DNA of 15,137 nucleotides from Gemmatimonadota bacterium (lineage in GTDB: Bacteria > Gemmatimonadota > Gemmatimonadetes > Gemmatimonadales > GWC2-71-9). Positions 1-6,726 of this stretch are shown here, in pieces. The notes below the pieces were generated by a model. The model did not search any database. It was not told where the DNA came from and saw nothing but the letters and a program-made list of their open reading frames with translations. Made by a program: the position numbers and the translations under genes. Position 1 is the first letter of the stretch; each line of letters opens with the position of its first letter. The DNA lies in assembly GCA_003220905.1 (NCBI GenBank), contig QHTS01000018.1, positions 1 to 15,137 on the forward strand, given 5' to 3'.

Positions 1-1
1 G

Positions 2-490
2 TTGCCGCACTTGGACGCCGCGTACACGCTGGCGCGCTACCTGACGCGGAACGCGCACGACGCAGAGGACGTCGTGCAGGACGCCTGCCTGCGCGCGCTC
101 AAGTACTTCGACGGTTTCCGCGGGGAGGAGGGGACGAGCGCGCACGCCTGGTTGCTCACGATCGTGCGCAATACGGCTTTCAGCTCGCGGCGCCGCCAGC
201 GTCCGGACGCAGTCATGCTCGAGTTCGACGAGGCGCAGCACAGCGGCGCGGTGGCGGATGAGCACCCGGAGGCAGCGTTGCTCCGCAGTGCCGCCAAGGA
301 ATCGCTCGGTCGTGCGCTCGACCGATTGGCGCCGGAATTCAGGGAGGTGATCGTGTTGCGCGAGCTCGAAGGGCTGTCGTACAAGGAGATCAGCGACGTC
401 GCGGGCGTGCCGGTCGGCACGGTGATGTCACGGCTGTCGCGCGCCCGCACGCGCCTCCAGCAGGCGCTGCGTGAAGAGGAGGGAGGCTGA
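2..490 (+). CDS. ECF-type RNA polymerase sigma factor, 5' end cut by window edge
   Basis: This is an extracytoplasmic-function sigma-70 factor, which directs RNA polymerase to a small set of promoters, usually in response to envelope or stress signals. The readable part (about 162 residues) has region 2 near the start, with the NAHDAEDVVQDACLRAL segment that contacts core enzyme and the -10 element. A region 2.4-like AWLLTIVRNTAFSSRRR stretch follows. Region 4 is C-terminal, from about residue 105, with a helix-turn-helix in GLSYKEISDVAGVPVGTVMSR. ECF factors are normally about 170-200 residues, and the frame is open to the first base. The true start therefore lies upstream, and the TTG at position 2 is probably not it. 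The gene ends 2 bases before the GTG of the anti-sigma gene, the usual sigma/anti-sigma pairing. The family is certain; the target regulon is unknown. Confidence 0.93.
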   Translation: MPHLDAAYTLARYLTRNAHDAEDVVQDACLRALKYFDGFRGEEGTSAHAWLLTIVRNTAFSSRRRQRPDAVMLEFDEAQHSGAVADEHPEAALLRSAAKESLGRALDRLAPEFREVIVLRELEGLSYKEISDVAGVPVGTVMSRLSRARTRLQQALREEEGG

Positions 491-492
491 CC

Positions 493-1290
493 GTGACCCA
501 TCCGGGCTTCGAAGCCCAGCTGGATGCCTACCTCGACGGTGAGCTCGCCACGATCGACGCGCGCCAGCTCGAGGCGCACCTTGCCCAATGCCCGGAGTGC
601 GCGCGGTTCCGGCAGGAACGGCTCGAATTGCGCGCGGCGATCAAGGCGCGCGTCCCGGCGTTTCAGGCATCGGACGCCCTGCGCGAACGCGTGCAGACCG
701 CGCTGCGCGGCGCGTCGCGGGTGCGCGCCACCCGCCGCTTCGGCGCGCCCGTCGTGTGGCGCTCGCTGGCGCTCGCCGCCTCACTCGCGGTGGTCGCCCT
801 CGGCAGCTGGCGGCTCGCGCTCCAGCGCGCGGCCGGCGAGACGCTCGCCGACGCTGTGCTCACAAGCCACATCCGCTCGCTCATGCCCGGCCACCTCACC
901 GACGTGCCTTCCTCCGACCAGCACACGGTGAAGCCCTGGTTCAACGGCAAGTTGGACTTTTCGCCACCCGTATTCGATTTCGCCGGCCGGGGCTATCCGC
1001 TGATCGGCGGCCGGCTCGACTACGTCGGCGGGCGATCCGTCGCCGCGCTCGTCTACGGCCGGCGCCAGCACCTGATCAACGTGCTCCTGTGGCCCACCGG
1101 GCGCGGCCCAACCTTCGCTCCCGCGACCGAGACGCGGCAGGGATACCACCTGCTGCACTGGACGACGCCGGACTACACGTACTGGGTCGTGTCCGACCTG
1201 GGCTTGGTGGAGCTTCAGGATTTCGCGCAGCTACTGCGGCAAGCCGATTCCGCGGCTAGCGGACCGGCTGCTGCGCGCGGTCTTCGTTGA
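493..1290 (+). CDS. Zinc-finger membrane anti-sigma factor
   Basis: This protein probably binds the preceding ECF sigma factor at the membrane and holds it inactive until a signal arrives. The 265-residue protein starts at GTG 493. It has an N-terminal anti-sigma zinc finger with the H29-x3-C33-x2-C36 signature (HLAQCPEC). One hydrophobic membrane segment follows at about residues 88-106 (VWRSLALAASLAVVALGSW), then an extracytoplasmic domain of about 150 residues that resembles the C-terminal part of other transmembrane anti-sigma regulators. The N-terminus faces the cytoplasm in this family. The start lies 2 bases after the sigma stop, so the two are almost surely co-transcribed and translationally coupled. 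The C-terminal 20 residues are low complexity. The role as anti-sigma is well supported by motif and position; the sensed signal is unknown. Confidence 0.92.
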   Translation: MTHPGFEAQLDAYLDGELATIDARQLEAHLAQCPECARFRQERLELRAAIKARVPAFQASDALRERVQTALRGASRVRATRRFGAPVVWRSLALAASLAVVALGSWRLALQRAAGETLADAVLTSHIRSLMPGHLTDVPSSDQHTVKPWFNGKLDFSPPVFDFAGRGYPLIGGRLDYVGGRSVAALVYGRRQHLINVLLWPTGRGPTFAPATETRQGYHLLHWTTPDYTYWVVSDLGLVELQDFAQLLRQADSAASGPAAARGLR

Positions 1291-1298
1291 GCGAGGGG

Positions 1299-1352
1299 AG
1301 TCTACCGGCTGTCTCGGGTAGGGTGGCAGAGGTGTGCGAAGGTGGGTAGACT
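1299..1352. repeat. 8-base inverted repeat in the gap before the DUF1353 gene
   Basis: The arms AGTCTACC (1299-1306) and GGTAGACT (1345-1352) are perfect complements separated by 38 bases. The loop contains further GGGTA copies. No T-run follows either arm, so a terminator is unlikely. It could be an operator for the downstream gene, or chance. Confidence 0.35.
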
Positions 1353-1361
1353 GGGCTACCT

Positions 1362-2036
1362 ATGCGCGCTCTAAGCTCAATTGTCTGTGCGATCCTCCCT
1401 GTGGCCCTTAGCACGCATCAAGCGACGCCTTTCGGTCGCTTTCAGGGCACGGTGGCAACCGAGTGGCTTGACGATGGCCGGCGCATGCGCCTCCTCCGGG
1501 ACTTTCGCTTTCTCGAGCCCGACGGCACGGAGTGGATCGCCCCCAGGGACTCGTCCATTGACGGTGCTTCAATCCCGCAGGTCTTCTGGTCGTTCATCGG
1601 CGGACCGTTCGAGGGCCGATACAGGAATGCCTCAGTCGTTCACGATGTCGCTTGCGTCGTCAAGACCCGGCCTTGGAGAAGGGTTCACCGAATGTTCTAT
1701 CTCGCCTCTCGCACGGGAGGAGTGGGGGTAGTCAACGCCAAAGTCATGTTCGGTGCGGTATTCCTCTTCGGCCCGCACTGGCCGACACCACCCGGGGGCT
1801 CTGGACATGGAGGGGGCGCCGCGGGGGGCGCCGCGAGGTTCGTCATGGCTCAGGACACTCTGCAACCCACGCTCTCGACAGACCAGGACTTTCTCCGAAT
1901 GAGAGAGTACATTCGTCGCAATCCCGAAATTAGCCTCGCCTCAATAGAAGCACTTACTCGGGAGAGACTCCTTCTCGCAATTCCAGAGGTACCGAGAATC
2001 TTCCGCGGCCTGCTCGAGGAGCCTTCCAACAGGTAA
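1362..2036 (+). CDS. DUF1353-family protein with N-terminal signal-like segment
   Basis: The function is unknown. The core matches the DUF1353 family (phage and bacterial proteins of undefined role): an aromatic-rich strand region (LLRDFRFLEPDGTEWIAP), the hallmark DGASIP at residues 67-72, a tryptophan and Gly-rich turn (WSFIGGPF), and VVHD at 92-95. The first 20 or so residues are hydrophobic and could be a signal peptide, which is unusual for this family, but the ATG at 1362 has no good ribosome-binding site and the true start is uncertain. After the core comes a Gly/Ala low-complexity insert (about residues 145-159) encoded by a tandem 12-base duplication. A helical tail of about 60 residues follows. 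Base composition is visibly lower in G+C than in all neighbours, especially after 1850, which hints at horizontal acquisition. It faces the lipoprotein gene that ends at 2089. Confidence 0.75.
   Translation: MRALSSIVCAILPVALSTHQATPFGRFQGTVATEWLDDGRRMRLLRDFRFLEPDGTEWIAPRDSSIDGASIPQVFWSFIGGPFEGRYRNASVVHDVACVVKTRPWRRVHRMFYLASRTGGVGVVNAKVMFGAVFLFGPHWPTPPGGSGHGGGAAGGAARFVMAQDTLQPTLSTDQDFLRMREYIRRNPEISLASIEALTRERLLLAIPEVPRIFRGLLEEPSNR
1812..1835 (+). repeat. Perfect tandem duplication of a 12-base unit
   Basis: GGGGGCGCCGCG occurs twice in direct succession (1812-1823 and 1824-1835), in frame within the DUF1353 gene. It encodes a GGAAGGAA-like stretch between the conserved core and the C-terminal tail. 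Twelve bases keep the reading frame, so copy-number change would only alter linker length. Confidence 0.8.
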
Positions 2037-2088
2037 TTCTCCTTTCACGGCCCGATCAGGAAGTTCATGGTGGCCCGCGCCCAACCGG

Positions 2089-2742
2089 TCAGCAGCTCGT
2101 GTCGCTGGTCCAGGTCCCCGCGAAACTCCCGCCCGACCACGTGCCCGACATGGTCGTGCCGGACTGTGTGCCAACGGCGGTGCCACCGTATTCGATGGTG
2201 AGACTGAGGCTGCTGCCGTTTACCGTTCCCGTGAGGTAACCGTCCGAGCCGTCGACATTCACGTACGCGCCGGAGAGGGACGTGGCCCGCCGGACGACGT
2301 TCCAGATGCCGTCGGCGTCGCCGGTGTAGCTGCCGCAGAACACCGTGACCGGACTGGCAGTCGTGTGTTGGTACGCCACGGCTCTGCCCTCCGCCGAGGA
2401 GTGCGTGTAGGTACCGAGCAGCTTGCCGGTGTTGTCGATCGTCCCGGCGATCGTGTAGCCACCGCCAGAGGCCGCGACGGCTTTGGTCGAGGCGTCGTAG
2501 GTTCCAGTCACGCTTATCGGCGCCGCGCCCACGGGCTTGATCGTGCCCGTCGTGCTGCCGGCAGCCACCGTCAGATCGAGCGACGCGCTGAAGTTGGGGG
2601 ACTCGCCGGCCATGGTCCCCCTGTACTGGCCTTCCAGGGCCGTCGGGCCGGTCACACCCGAGTCATTCTTGCACGCAGCGCCGGATGCCACCAGCACAAG
2701 CACAGTTGCGCTGAGAAGTCGACTGACGAGTCGCATGGGCAT
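2089..2742 (-). CDS. Small secreted lipoprotein, function unknown
   Basis: I do not recognise a specific family. With the start at 2742 (MPMRLVSRLL) the protein has 217 residues. The in-frame ATG at 2736 is about as likely, because AAGGA lies only 4 bases from the first ATG and 10 from the second. The N-terminus is a signal peptide ending in a lipobox-like SGAAC, followed by the charged KNDSG typical of a mature lipoprotein. The rest is rich in Gly, Ser and Thr with repeated GTY/GSYTG/SGTWSG beta-strand patterns. This suggests a beta-barrel or beta-sandwich domain that recurs several times. The frame continues upstream to 3009, but that extension crosses the terminator hairpin at 2837-2885 and lacks a start signal, so I exclude it. 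It is transcribed separately from the operon upstream of that terminator. No clear promoter was found in the 94 bases between them. Confidence 0.75.
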   Translation of the reverse strand: MPMRLVSRLLSATVLVLVASGAACKNDSGVTGPTALEGQYRGTMAGESPNFSASLDLTVAAGSTTGTIKPVGAAPISVTGTYDASTKAVAASGGGYTIAGTIDNTGKLLGTYTHSSAEGRAVAYQHTTASPVTVFCGSYTGDADGIWNVVRRATSLSGAYVNVDGSDGYLTGTVNGSSLSLTIEYGGTAVGTQSGTTMSGTWSGGSFAGTWTSDTSC

Positions 2743-2836
2743 GCCATCCTTCGTTGAGAGTGTGATTCGCCGCAGCAGAGGCGCTCGCGCTACCAAGCGA
2801 GAGTCAGGCGAGTCAGAGGCCACGCTACCGCTTCCC

Positions 2837-2885
2837 AAAAAAAACGAGACCGGCCGTGTGGATCCGTCCCACTCAGCCGGTCTCG
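2837..2885 (-). terminator. Intrinsic terminator of the leftward eight-gene operon
   Basis: A perfect 10-base stem, CGAGACCGGC (2845-2854) with GCCGGTCTCG (2876-2885), has a 21-base loop that can form a further GTGG/CCAC pairing. Read on the minus strand, it is followed at once by eight Ts (2844-2837). This is a textbook Rho-independent terminator for transcripts moving leftward. It lies about 210 bases after the kinase stop codon and separates the operon from the lipoprotein gene at 2742. Confidence 0.85.
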
Positions 2886-2896
2886 CCATTTGCTCC

Positions 2897-2937
2897 CCTC
2901 GAGGCATGGGCGATCCGCACGACAGCGCGCCTCGAGG
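2897..2937. repeat. Second inverted repeat beside the terminator
   Basis: CCTCGAGGC (2897-2905) pairs perfectly with GCCTCGAGG (2929-2937) across a 23-base loop. There is no T-run. It sits in the roughly 210-base untranslated stretch between the kinase stop (3096) and the terminator, where I see no gene. In the leftward mRNA it would form a hairpin just upstream of the terminator, perhaps protecting the 3' end. Confidence 0.5.
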
Positions 2938-3095
2938 CTCATGGCATCTGAGTTGCGTTCCAATATGCGCCCCGGCTGGCCGCGCGCAAGCTCGCGGACC
3001 ACACCACAAATCTGGTCACACGCAGGGCGGAGACGCGGCTACCGCCCCGGATCCGCGCTGGAACGACGCCAACATTGACGCGATGAAGCGGCTTC

Positions 3096-3977
3096 TCACG
3101 CCGCCCGTGCCGCCGCCTGCGCGAACGCCACGGCCGACGGCCAGCGCTCCGCTGGCTCGGGATGGAGGGCCCGCGCCACCACCTCCGCCAATTCGCGAGA
3201 GCAGATCGGGCGGAGCCAGTTCACCGGGATGGGCGGGCGCAGCAGCCGCTGCATCCGCAGCTCGGCGACGGTTGTCCCCGCGTGGGGGAGCCGGCCCGTG
3301 AGCATCTCGTAAAACACGACGCCCAGTGAGAAGATGTCGCTCGCGGGACCCAGCGCGTCGCCCAGCAGCTGGTCCGGGCTCATGTAGGCGAGGGTGCCCG
3401 GCCGGAACGTGTCGCCGGCCACGAGCTGGGCCAGGTCGTGCGCGACGCCGAAGTCGAGCAGCTTCACGTCGCCCCCTGCACCCAGCATGATGTTCTGCGG
3501 CTTCAAGTCGCCGTGGAGAATGCCGATCCAGTGCACATGGTTCAACGCGTCCGCCACGGAGCGCAGCACGCGGATGGCCTCTGCGATGGAGAAGGGTCCG
3601 TCGCGCTCGAGCTGGTGTGCCACCGTCTCACCCGCCACGTATTCCATCGCAAGGAGGTACCGGCCGTCGGGCAGGCGGTCGAAGTCGTAGACCTGAGCGA
3701 CGCTCGGGTGGCGCACCTTCGCCACGAGCAGCGCCTCCTGTCGGAACCGCTGCTCGGCGCCGGGATCGTCGGCACACAGTGGAGGGCAGAGCACCTTGAC
3801 GGCGGTGAGGCGGCCGAGGTGGACGTGCTCGGCGAGGTAGACGGTCCCCATGCCGCCGGCGCCGAGCCGGCGCAGCACTCGGTACCGCCCGGCGAGCAGC
3901 TCGCCGACCCGGTCGCCAGCGCGCTGTCCTGACTCCAGGACGAGGTCCTGCATCGTGCCCTCAAGGTTGAGGACCAC
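3096..3977 (-). CDS. Hanks-type serine/threonine protein kinase, stand-alone domain
   Basis: It transfers phosphate from ATP to Ser/Thr on target proteins and is likely cytoplasmic, since no membrane helix is visible. I chose GTG 3977 because a perfect AAGGAGG (3989-3983) sits 5 bases upstream. The longer frame to 4052 has no such signal. This gives 293 residues. Visible motifs are: glycine loop LGAGGMGTVYLAE (38-50), catalytic Lys61 in AVKVL, helix-C Glu81, catalytic loop HGDLKPQN (155-162), DFG (175-177), and GTLAYMSPDQ in the activation segment. Asp157, Lys159 and Asn162 are kept, so it should be active. HRD is HGD (a non-RD kinase) and the usual SPEQ reads SPDQ. The kinase domain fills the whole protein, with no C-terminal sensor. 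Its start overlaps the end of the JAMM gene by 17 bases, so the two are coupled. It is the last gene before the terminator. Confidence 0.93.
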   Translation of the reverse strand: MVLNLEGTMQDLVLESGQRAGDRVGELLAGRYRVLRRLGAGGMGTVYLAEHVHLGRLTAVKVLCPPLCADDPGAEQRFRQEALLVAKVRHPSVAQVYDFDRLPDGRYLLAMEYVAGETVAHQLERDGPFSIAEAIRVLRSVADALNHVHWIGILHGDLKPQNIMLGAGGDVKLLDFGVAHDLAQLVAGDTFRPGTLAYMSPDQLLGDALGPASDIFSLGVVFYEMLTGRLPHAGTTVAELRMQRLLRPPIPVNWLRPICSRELAEVVARALHPEPAERWPSAVAFAQAAARAA

Positions 3978-4485
3978 GGTCCCCTCCTTCCGATTCGACC
4001 ACGGCGAATTCCTTCTGGACCATGTCCGGGCCGATCCACACCACCTTGGCACCGCACATGATGGCGTCCACGGCGTAGGGTGTGCGTACGAACGACTGTG
4101 CGTCGGAAGTCGGGACCCGGGTGCCCGGGAAGTAATACCAGCAGCGCTCGCCCGTCGGGTGACTGTGGATCATCCCGACCGTCCCCGTCCACCCGGCTTC
4201 CTCGCACGTGGTTTCCGGCACGACCTCCGTCGCCGTAGACCGCAACGGCCTCACATCCGCCGGGGCGATGCGGTCCACGCGAACTACACCGTCGCGGATC
4301 TCACCGATCATGCAGCCCAGGAACTCCGTTTGAAACGACCGATACTCGAGTGCGAGCAACCGCACCGCCTGGTCGGAAAGCACCAAGGCTTGCACGGACG
4401 GCGGGCCCACCGTCGGTGACGTGAGCGCACCGCTCAGCTGGAGCAACCACGCGAGCAGTGTGCTCGACATCGACGAGGTTATCAC
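3961..4485 (-). CDS. JAMM/MPN-fold metalloprotease-like protein
   Basis: JAMM proteins are zinc isopeptidases or peptidases; in bacteria they process ubiquitin-like or sulfur-carrier proteins, or act in conflict systems. The start is GTG 4485, set by AAGGAGG (4497-4491) 5 bases upstream, giving 174 residues. The zinc-site pattern is present: a candidate catalytic Glu54 in TEFLGCMIGE, then H107-S-H109-P-T-G, then S127-D128. The distance from H109 to the Asp is 19 residues rather than about 11, because of a CWYYFPGTRVP insert. This may be a distinct subfamily with a loop over the active site. The first 25 residues (SSTLLAWLLQLSGALTS) look like a weak signal peptide or membrane helix, unusual for JAMM proteins. 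No ubiquitin-like, E1 or E2 gene is nearby. It follows the lipoprotein stop by 10 bases and overlaps the kinase. Fold confident, substrate unknown. Confidence 0.8.
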   Translation of the reverse strand: MITSSMSSTLLAWLLQLSGALTSPTVGPPSVQALVLSDQAVRLLALEYRSFQTEFLGCMIGEIRDGVVRVDRIAPADVRPLRSTATEVVPETTCEEAGWTGTVGMIHSHPTGERCWYYFPGTRVPTSDAQSFVRTPYAVDAIMCGAKVVWIGPDMVQKEFAVVESEGGDRGPQP

Positions 4486-4495
4486 CGAATCCTCC

Positions 4496-5260
4496 TTAAA
4501 GGGCCTTCCGCGGCTCTCCGTAGATCACGTTGTCCAACACCACCAGGTCCGCCGTGCCGCCGGCGCTGATGTCATTTACGTTGGCGCCCAGCGCGCCGGT
4601 GCCGAGCGTAATCCGGACCCGACCGATGATCGCGTCGGCGAACGTGACCCCGACAAAGGAAAACCCGCCTTCGTCGGACCGCGCCGGCGCGCTGTACGTG
4701 CCCAGGCTGGAGCCGTCCTGCCGAAACAGCTGGATGGTGGTCTTGTCGGCCAGATCCACGTCGCTCAACACGATTCCAAAGCCGCGCACCAGCGCCGGCG
4801 TCGGCTGGCCGGCAACCCGGAACTGCTGGTCGAGCTGGTTGCTGCCGATCGGCGCGAAGATCTCGCTGGCGCTGAAGAAGAGAAACTGCGCCGCGTAGGC
4901 CGGATTGATCTCGCTGAACAGGGTGGAGTCGTTCCGGAACCCGGTGCCCGGTGTGGTGAACACCGCCCCCGCCTTCACGGTGGTGTTGAAGAAGTCCGCG
5001 GGGAAGTCGTTCCGGTTGTTGAACGGGATGGCGGCGGCGCCATCCCAGTTGATCTCGCGGCGTCCGGTCGGCTGCTCGCCGGCGACGCCAGCGTTGGCCG
5101 CGCCCAGGATCGCTCTGAATTGATTCACCGTGGCGCCGACCCGGCCGGTGGCGCTGTACACCGTCGCCAGCGGCACCGGAACGGGCGCGGTGGCCTGATC
5201 GTCGTTGCAGGCGCTCATCACTGCGACCGCCGCCAGCCCGATCCATCTCATCCTGCGCAT
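4496..5260 (-). CDS. Conserved lipoprotein, paralogue of the one at 13741-14520
   Basis: The biochemical role is unknown. The 254-residue protein begins MRRMRWIGLAAVAVMSAC, a short signal peptide with a clear lipobox (MSAC), then the Asp-rich NDD and a Pro-rich linker, so it should be anchored on the outer or periplasmic face. The mature domain contains conserved blocks: GRREINWDG, PFNNRNDFP, VFTTPGTGFRNDS, IFAPIGSN, GFGIVLSDVD, GRVRITLGTG and DLVVLDNVIYGEP. This reads as a beta-sandwich of the type common in secreted surface proteins. The same blocks occur in the second copy at 13741, and the two are well over half identical by eye. The start is supported by GAGGAG 6 bases upstream. It starts 24 bases after the AraC gene and stops 10 bases before the JAMM gene, so it belongs to the operon. 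AGEQPTGRREINWDG-type blocks are known to me from hypothetical proteins of several soil phyla. Confidence 0.85.
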   Translation of the reverse strand: MRRMRWIGLAAVAVMSACNDDQATAPVPVPLATVYSATGRVGATVNQFRAILGAANAGVAGEQPTGRREINWDGAAAIPFNNRNDFPADFFNTTVKAGAVFTTPGTGFRNDSTLFSEINPAYAAQFLFFSASEIFAPIGSNQLDQQFRVAGQPTPALVRGFGIVLSDVDLADKTTIQLFRQDGSSLGTYSAPARSDEGGFSFVGVTFADAIIGRVRITLGTGALGANVNDISAGGTADLVVLDNVIYGEPRKAL

Positions 5261-5284
5261 CTCTCTCTCCTCATGTGTGGAAGC

Positions 5285-6214
5285 TCAGCACTGCCACTGC
5301 CGCATCAGGGCGCCCGGTGTGATCCGGTAGGCCCGCTTGAAGAGGCGGGTGAAGTGAGCCTGGTCGGCGAAGCCCGTGCGCTGTGCTATCCCTGAGAGGT
5401 CGGCACCGCACAACTCGAGCAGCCGCCGTGCGCGCTCGAGCCGCAGCCCCAGTAGATACTGGTGGGGCGCCCGGCCAATCGTCTCCTTGAACGCGCGCGC
5501 AAAGTGCGCCGGCGACAGGCCGACCTCGCGGGCCAGCATCTCGACCGTCAACCGCGCATCCAATCGGGCGTCGATCATCTCCAGCACCCGGCGCCTGGCC
5601 GCGCCCGAGAGTCCTCCCCGCACCCGGACCGGCTGTGCCCGCTCCACGCCCGCGTGCCTGACCAGGAGGTGACCCAGCGCGGTCGTCACAGCCTCGACCA
5701 CGGCCAGGCCGCCGGGATTCCCGCTGTCGGCCTCGTCCTTGAGCGTCAGCATCAGCCGGGCGATCTGCGGCGCCGCGACGCCGTACGTGCGTCGCAGGCG
5801 CAGCGGCTGGGCTTCATCGGGCGACGGCCCCATCAGTCGACCGAGGTGCAGCGTGTCGATCGCCACACGGACATACCGGAGCGCGCTGTCGAGACGCATT
5901 GTGAGCGGGTCGTGGCCCGGACTCACCCAGACGCTCAGCGGGGGGATCGTGAATGCCCTAAAGCCGGTCGATCCCTTCACCTCGAGCGTCAGCGGCCTCG
6001 TGTCGATGTTGAGCGACACGTAGTGCCGATCGCCTACGACGTCGTCGACGGCCGCGACATCGTTCTTCCCGGCTTCCAGGAGGATGCCGGGCCAATCGAG
6101 CGCCTGGCTTGTGGGCATGGCGGGCACGCTGTCGCGCCGCGTCACGCGCCCACCGGAGATGATGGACTGCAACAGGACGCTTTGAAACCTCTCCCTCACC
6201 CGTTCCGGACACAT
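5285..6214 (-). CDS. AraC/XylS-family transcriptional regulator
   Basis: A DNA-binding regulator. The last roughly 105 residues form the AraC double helix-turn-helix: LTVEMLAREVGLSPAHFARAF is the first motif and GIAQRTGFADQAHFTRLFK the second, with the conserved PxxYL and TP flanks (APHQYL, ITPGAL). The N-terminal 200 residues resemble the cupin-like sensor halves of AraC proteins but show no clear ligand residues. The start is uncertain. ATG 6214 lies 2 bases after the DinB stop, which favours coupled translation, but it has no good ribosome-binding site. A start at the downstream MPTSQAL is possible. It probably senses a small molecule and may add a second input to the operon it sits in, or control genes elsewhere. 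It has no obvious binding site that I can identify here. Confidence 0.88.
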   Translation of the reverse strand: MCPERVRERFQSVLLQSIISGGRVTRRDSVPAMPTSQALDWPGILLEAGKNDVAAVDDVVGDRHYVSLNIDTRPLTLEVKGSTGFRAFTIPPLSVWVSPGHDPLTMRLDSALRYVRVAIDTLHLGRLMGPSPDEAQPLRLRRTYGVAAPQIARLMLTLKDEADSGNPGGLAVVEAVTTALGHLLVRHAGVERAQPVRVRGGLSGAARRRVLEMIDARLDARLTVEMLAREVGLSPAHFARAFKETIGRAPHQYLLGLRLERARRLLELCGADLSGIAQRTGFADQAHFTRLFKRAYRITPGALMRQWQC

Positions 6215-6216
6215 CG

Positions 6217-6705
6217 TTACCGCGTCAACGCCGCCCGAATCCGTGCGAGGTGGTGATAACTGTGCCGGACGGCGTGATCCTCCAGCATGAACTGACACGT
6301 GAGCGGGGCATCGGAGTTGAGCGACACCGGAGCGGACTGATCGAGCTGCTCGTCGCTGAGCACCCGAATGGCGGCCGCGGCGGCCGTGCTGTTACTCTGG
6401 AGCAGATCCAGCGTCGCGTCTTTCGTGACGGCGTCATGCTCCCTGGCGTGCCCGGCATTCATCTCGTGTACTGCGTCCCACGTCACGCCCACCACCGGCT
6501 TGCCCCCGGCGAGCGTCTGTGCCAGCTGGATCTCCAGCGGGTACATCGTCGCGACGTGATGCACGACCGCGCCGATCTTGCGCCCGTCCTTCGGGACACG
6601 GGTCTGCCACTCCGCATCCGTGAGCGTGGTGGCGAAGCTGGCAAGCGCGCGCGCCCCCTGTTCGAGGCGCACGGCCAGCGCGTCAGCCCGTATCTTCGAT
6701 GACAT
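6217..6705 (-). CDS. DinB-fold metal-binding protein
   Basis: The 162-residue protein has the DinB/YfiT four-helix fold pattern: a helix with H50-V-A in VVHHVATMYPLE, and a C-terminal helix with H148-x3-H152 in VRHSYHHL. These three histidines make the metal site of the family. DinB-like proteins include thiol-dependent S-transferases and maleylpyruvate isomerase relatives, and most have no known substrate. Length is typical. ATG 6705 has GGAGAGG 5 bases upstream. No signal peptide is visible, so it is cytoplasmic, a contrast with the three exported proteins encoded just before it. It is 21 bases from the preceding lipoprotein gene and 2 bases from the AraC gene. A detoxification role paired with the AraC regulator is possible but not shown. 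Confidence 0.85.
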   Translation of the reverse strand: MSSKIRADALAVRLEQGARALASFATTLTDAEWQTRVPKDGRKIGAVVHHVATMYPLEIQLAQTLAGGKPVVGVTWDAVHEMNAGHAREHDAVTKDATLDLLQSNSTAAAAAIRVLSDEQLDQSAPVSLNSDAPLTCQFMLEDHAVRHSYHHLARIRAALTR

Positions 6706-6726
6706 CGCAACCTCTCCGTCAATGGG

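Noticed and set aside
2537..3301. A 254-residue plus-strand frame and the minus-strand extension of the lipoprotein frame to 3009
   Set aside because: Both cross the terminator hairpin at 2837-2885 and show no family features. The lipoprotein signal peptide begins at 2742 or 2736.
3978..4052. N-terminal extension of the kinase to an ATG at 4052
   Set aside because: The extra residues match no kinase, and the perfect AAGGAGG points to GTG 3977.
3961..4485. Bacterial ubiquitin-like or CBASS-type cassette around the JAMM gene
   Set aside because: No E1, E2, ubiquitin-like, CD-NTase or effector gene is present in the window. The neighbours are a kinase and lipoproteins.
4421..5395. A 324-residue plus-strand frame opposite the conserved lipoprotein
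   Set aside because: It is antisense to a lipoprotein family with a paralogue in the window, and its sequence is low-complexity with no domain or start signal. A similar antisense frame lies opposite the paralogue at 13660-14511, as expected when two homologous genes share codon bias.
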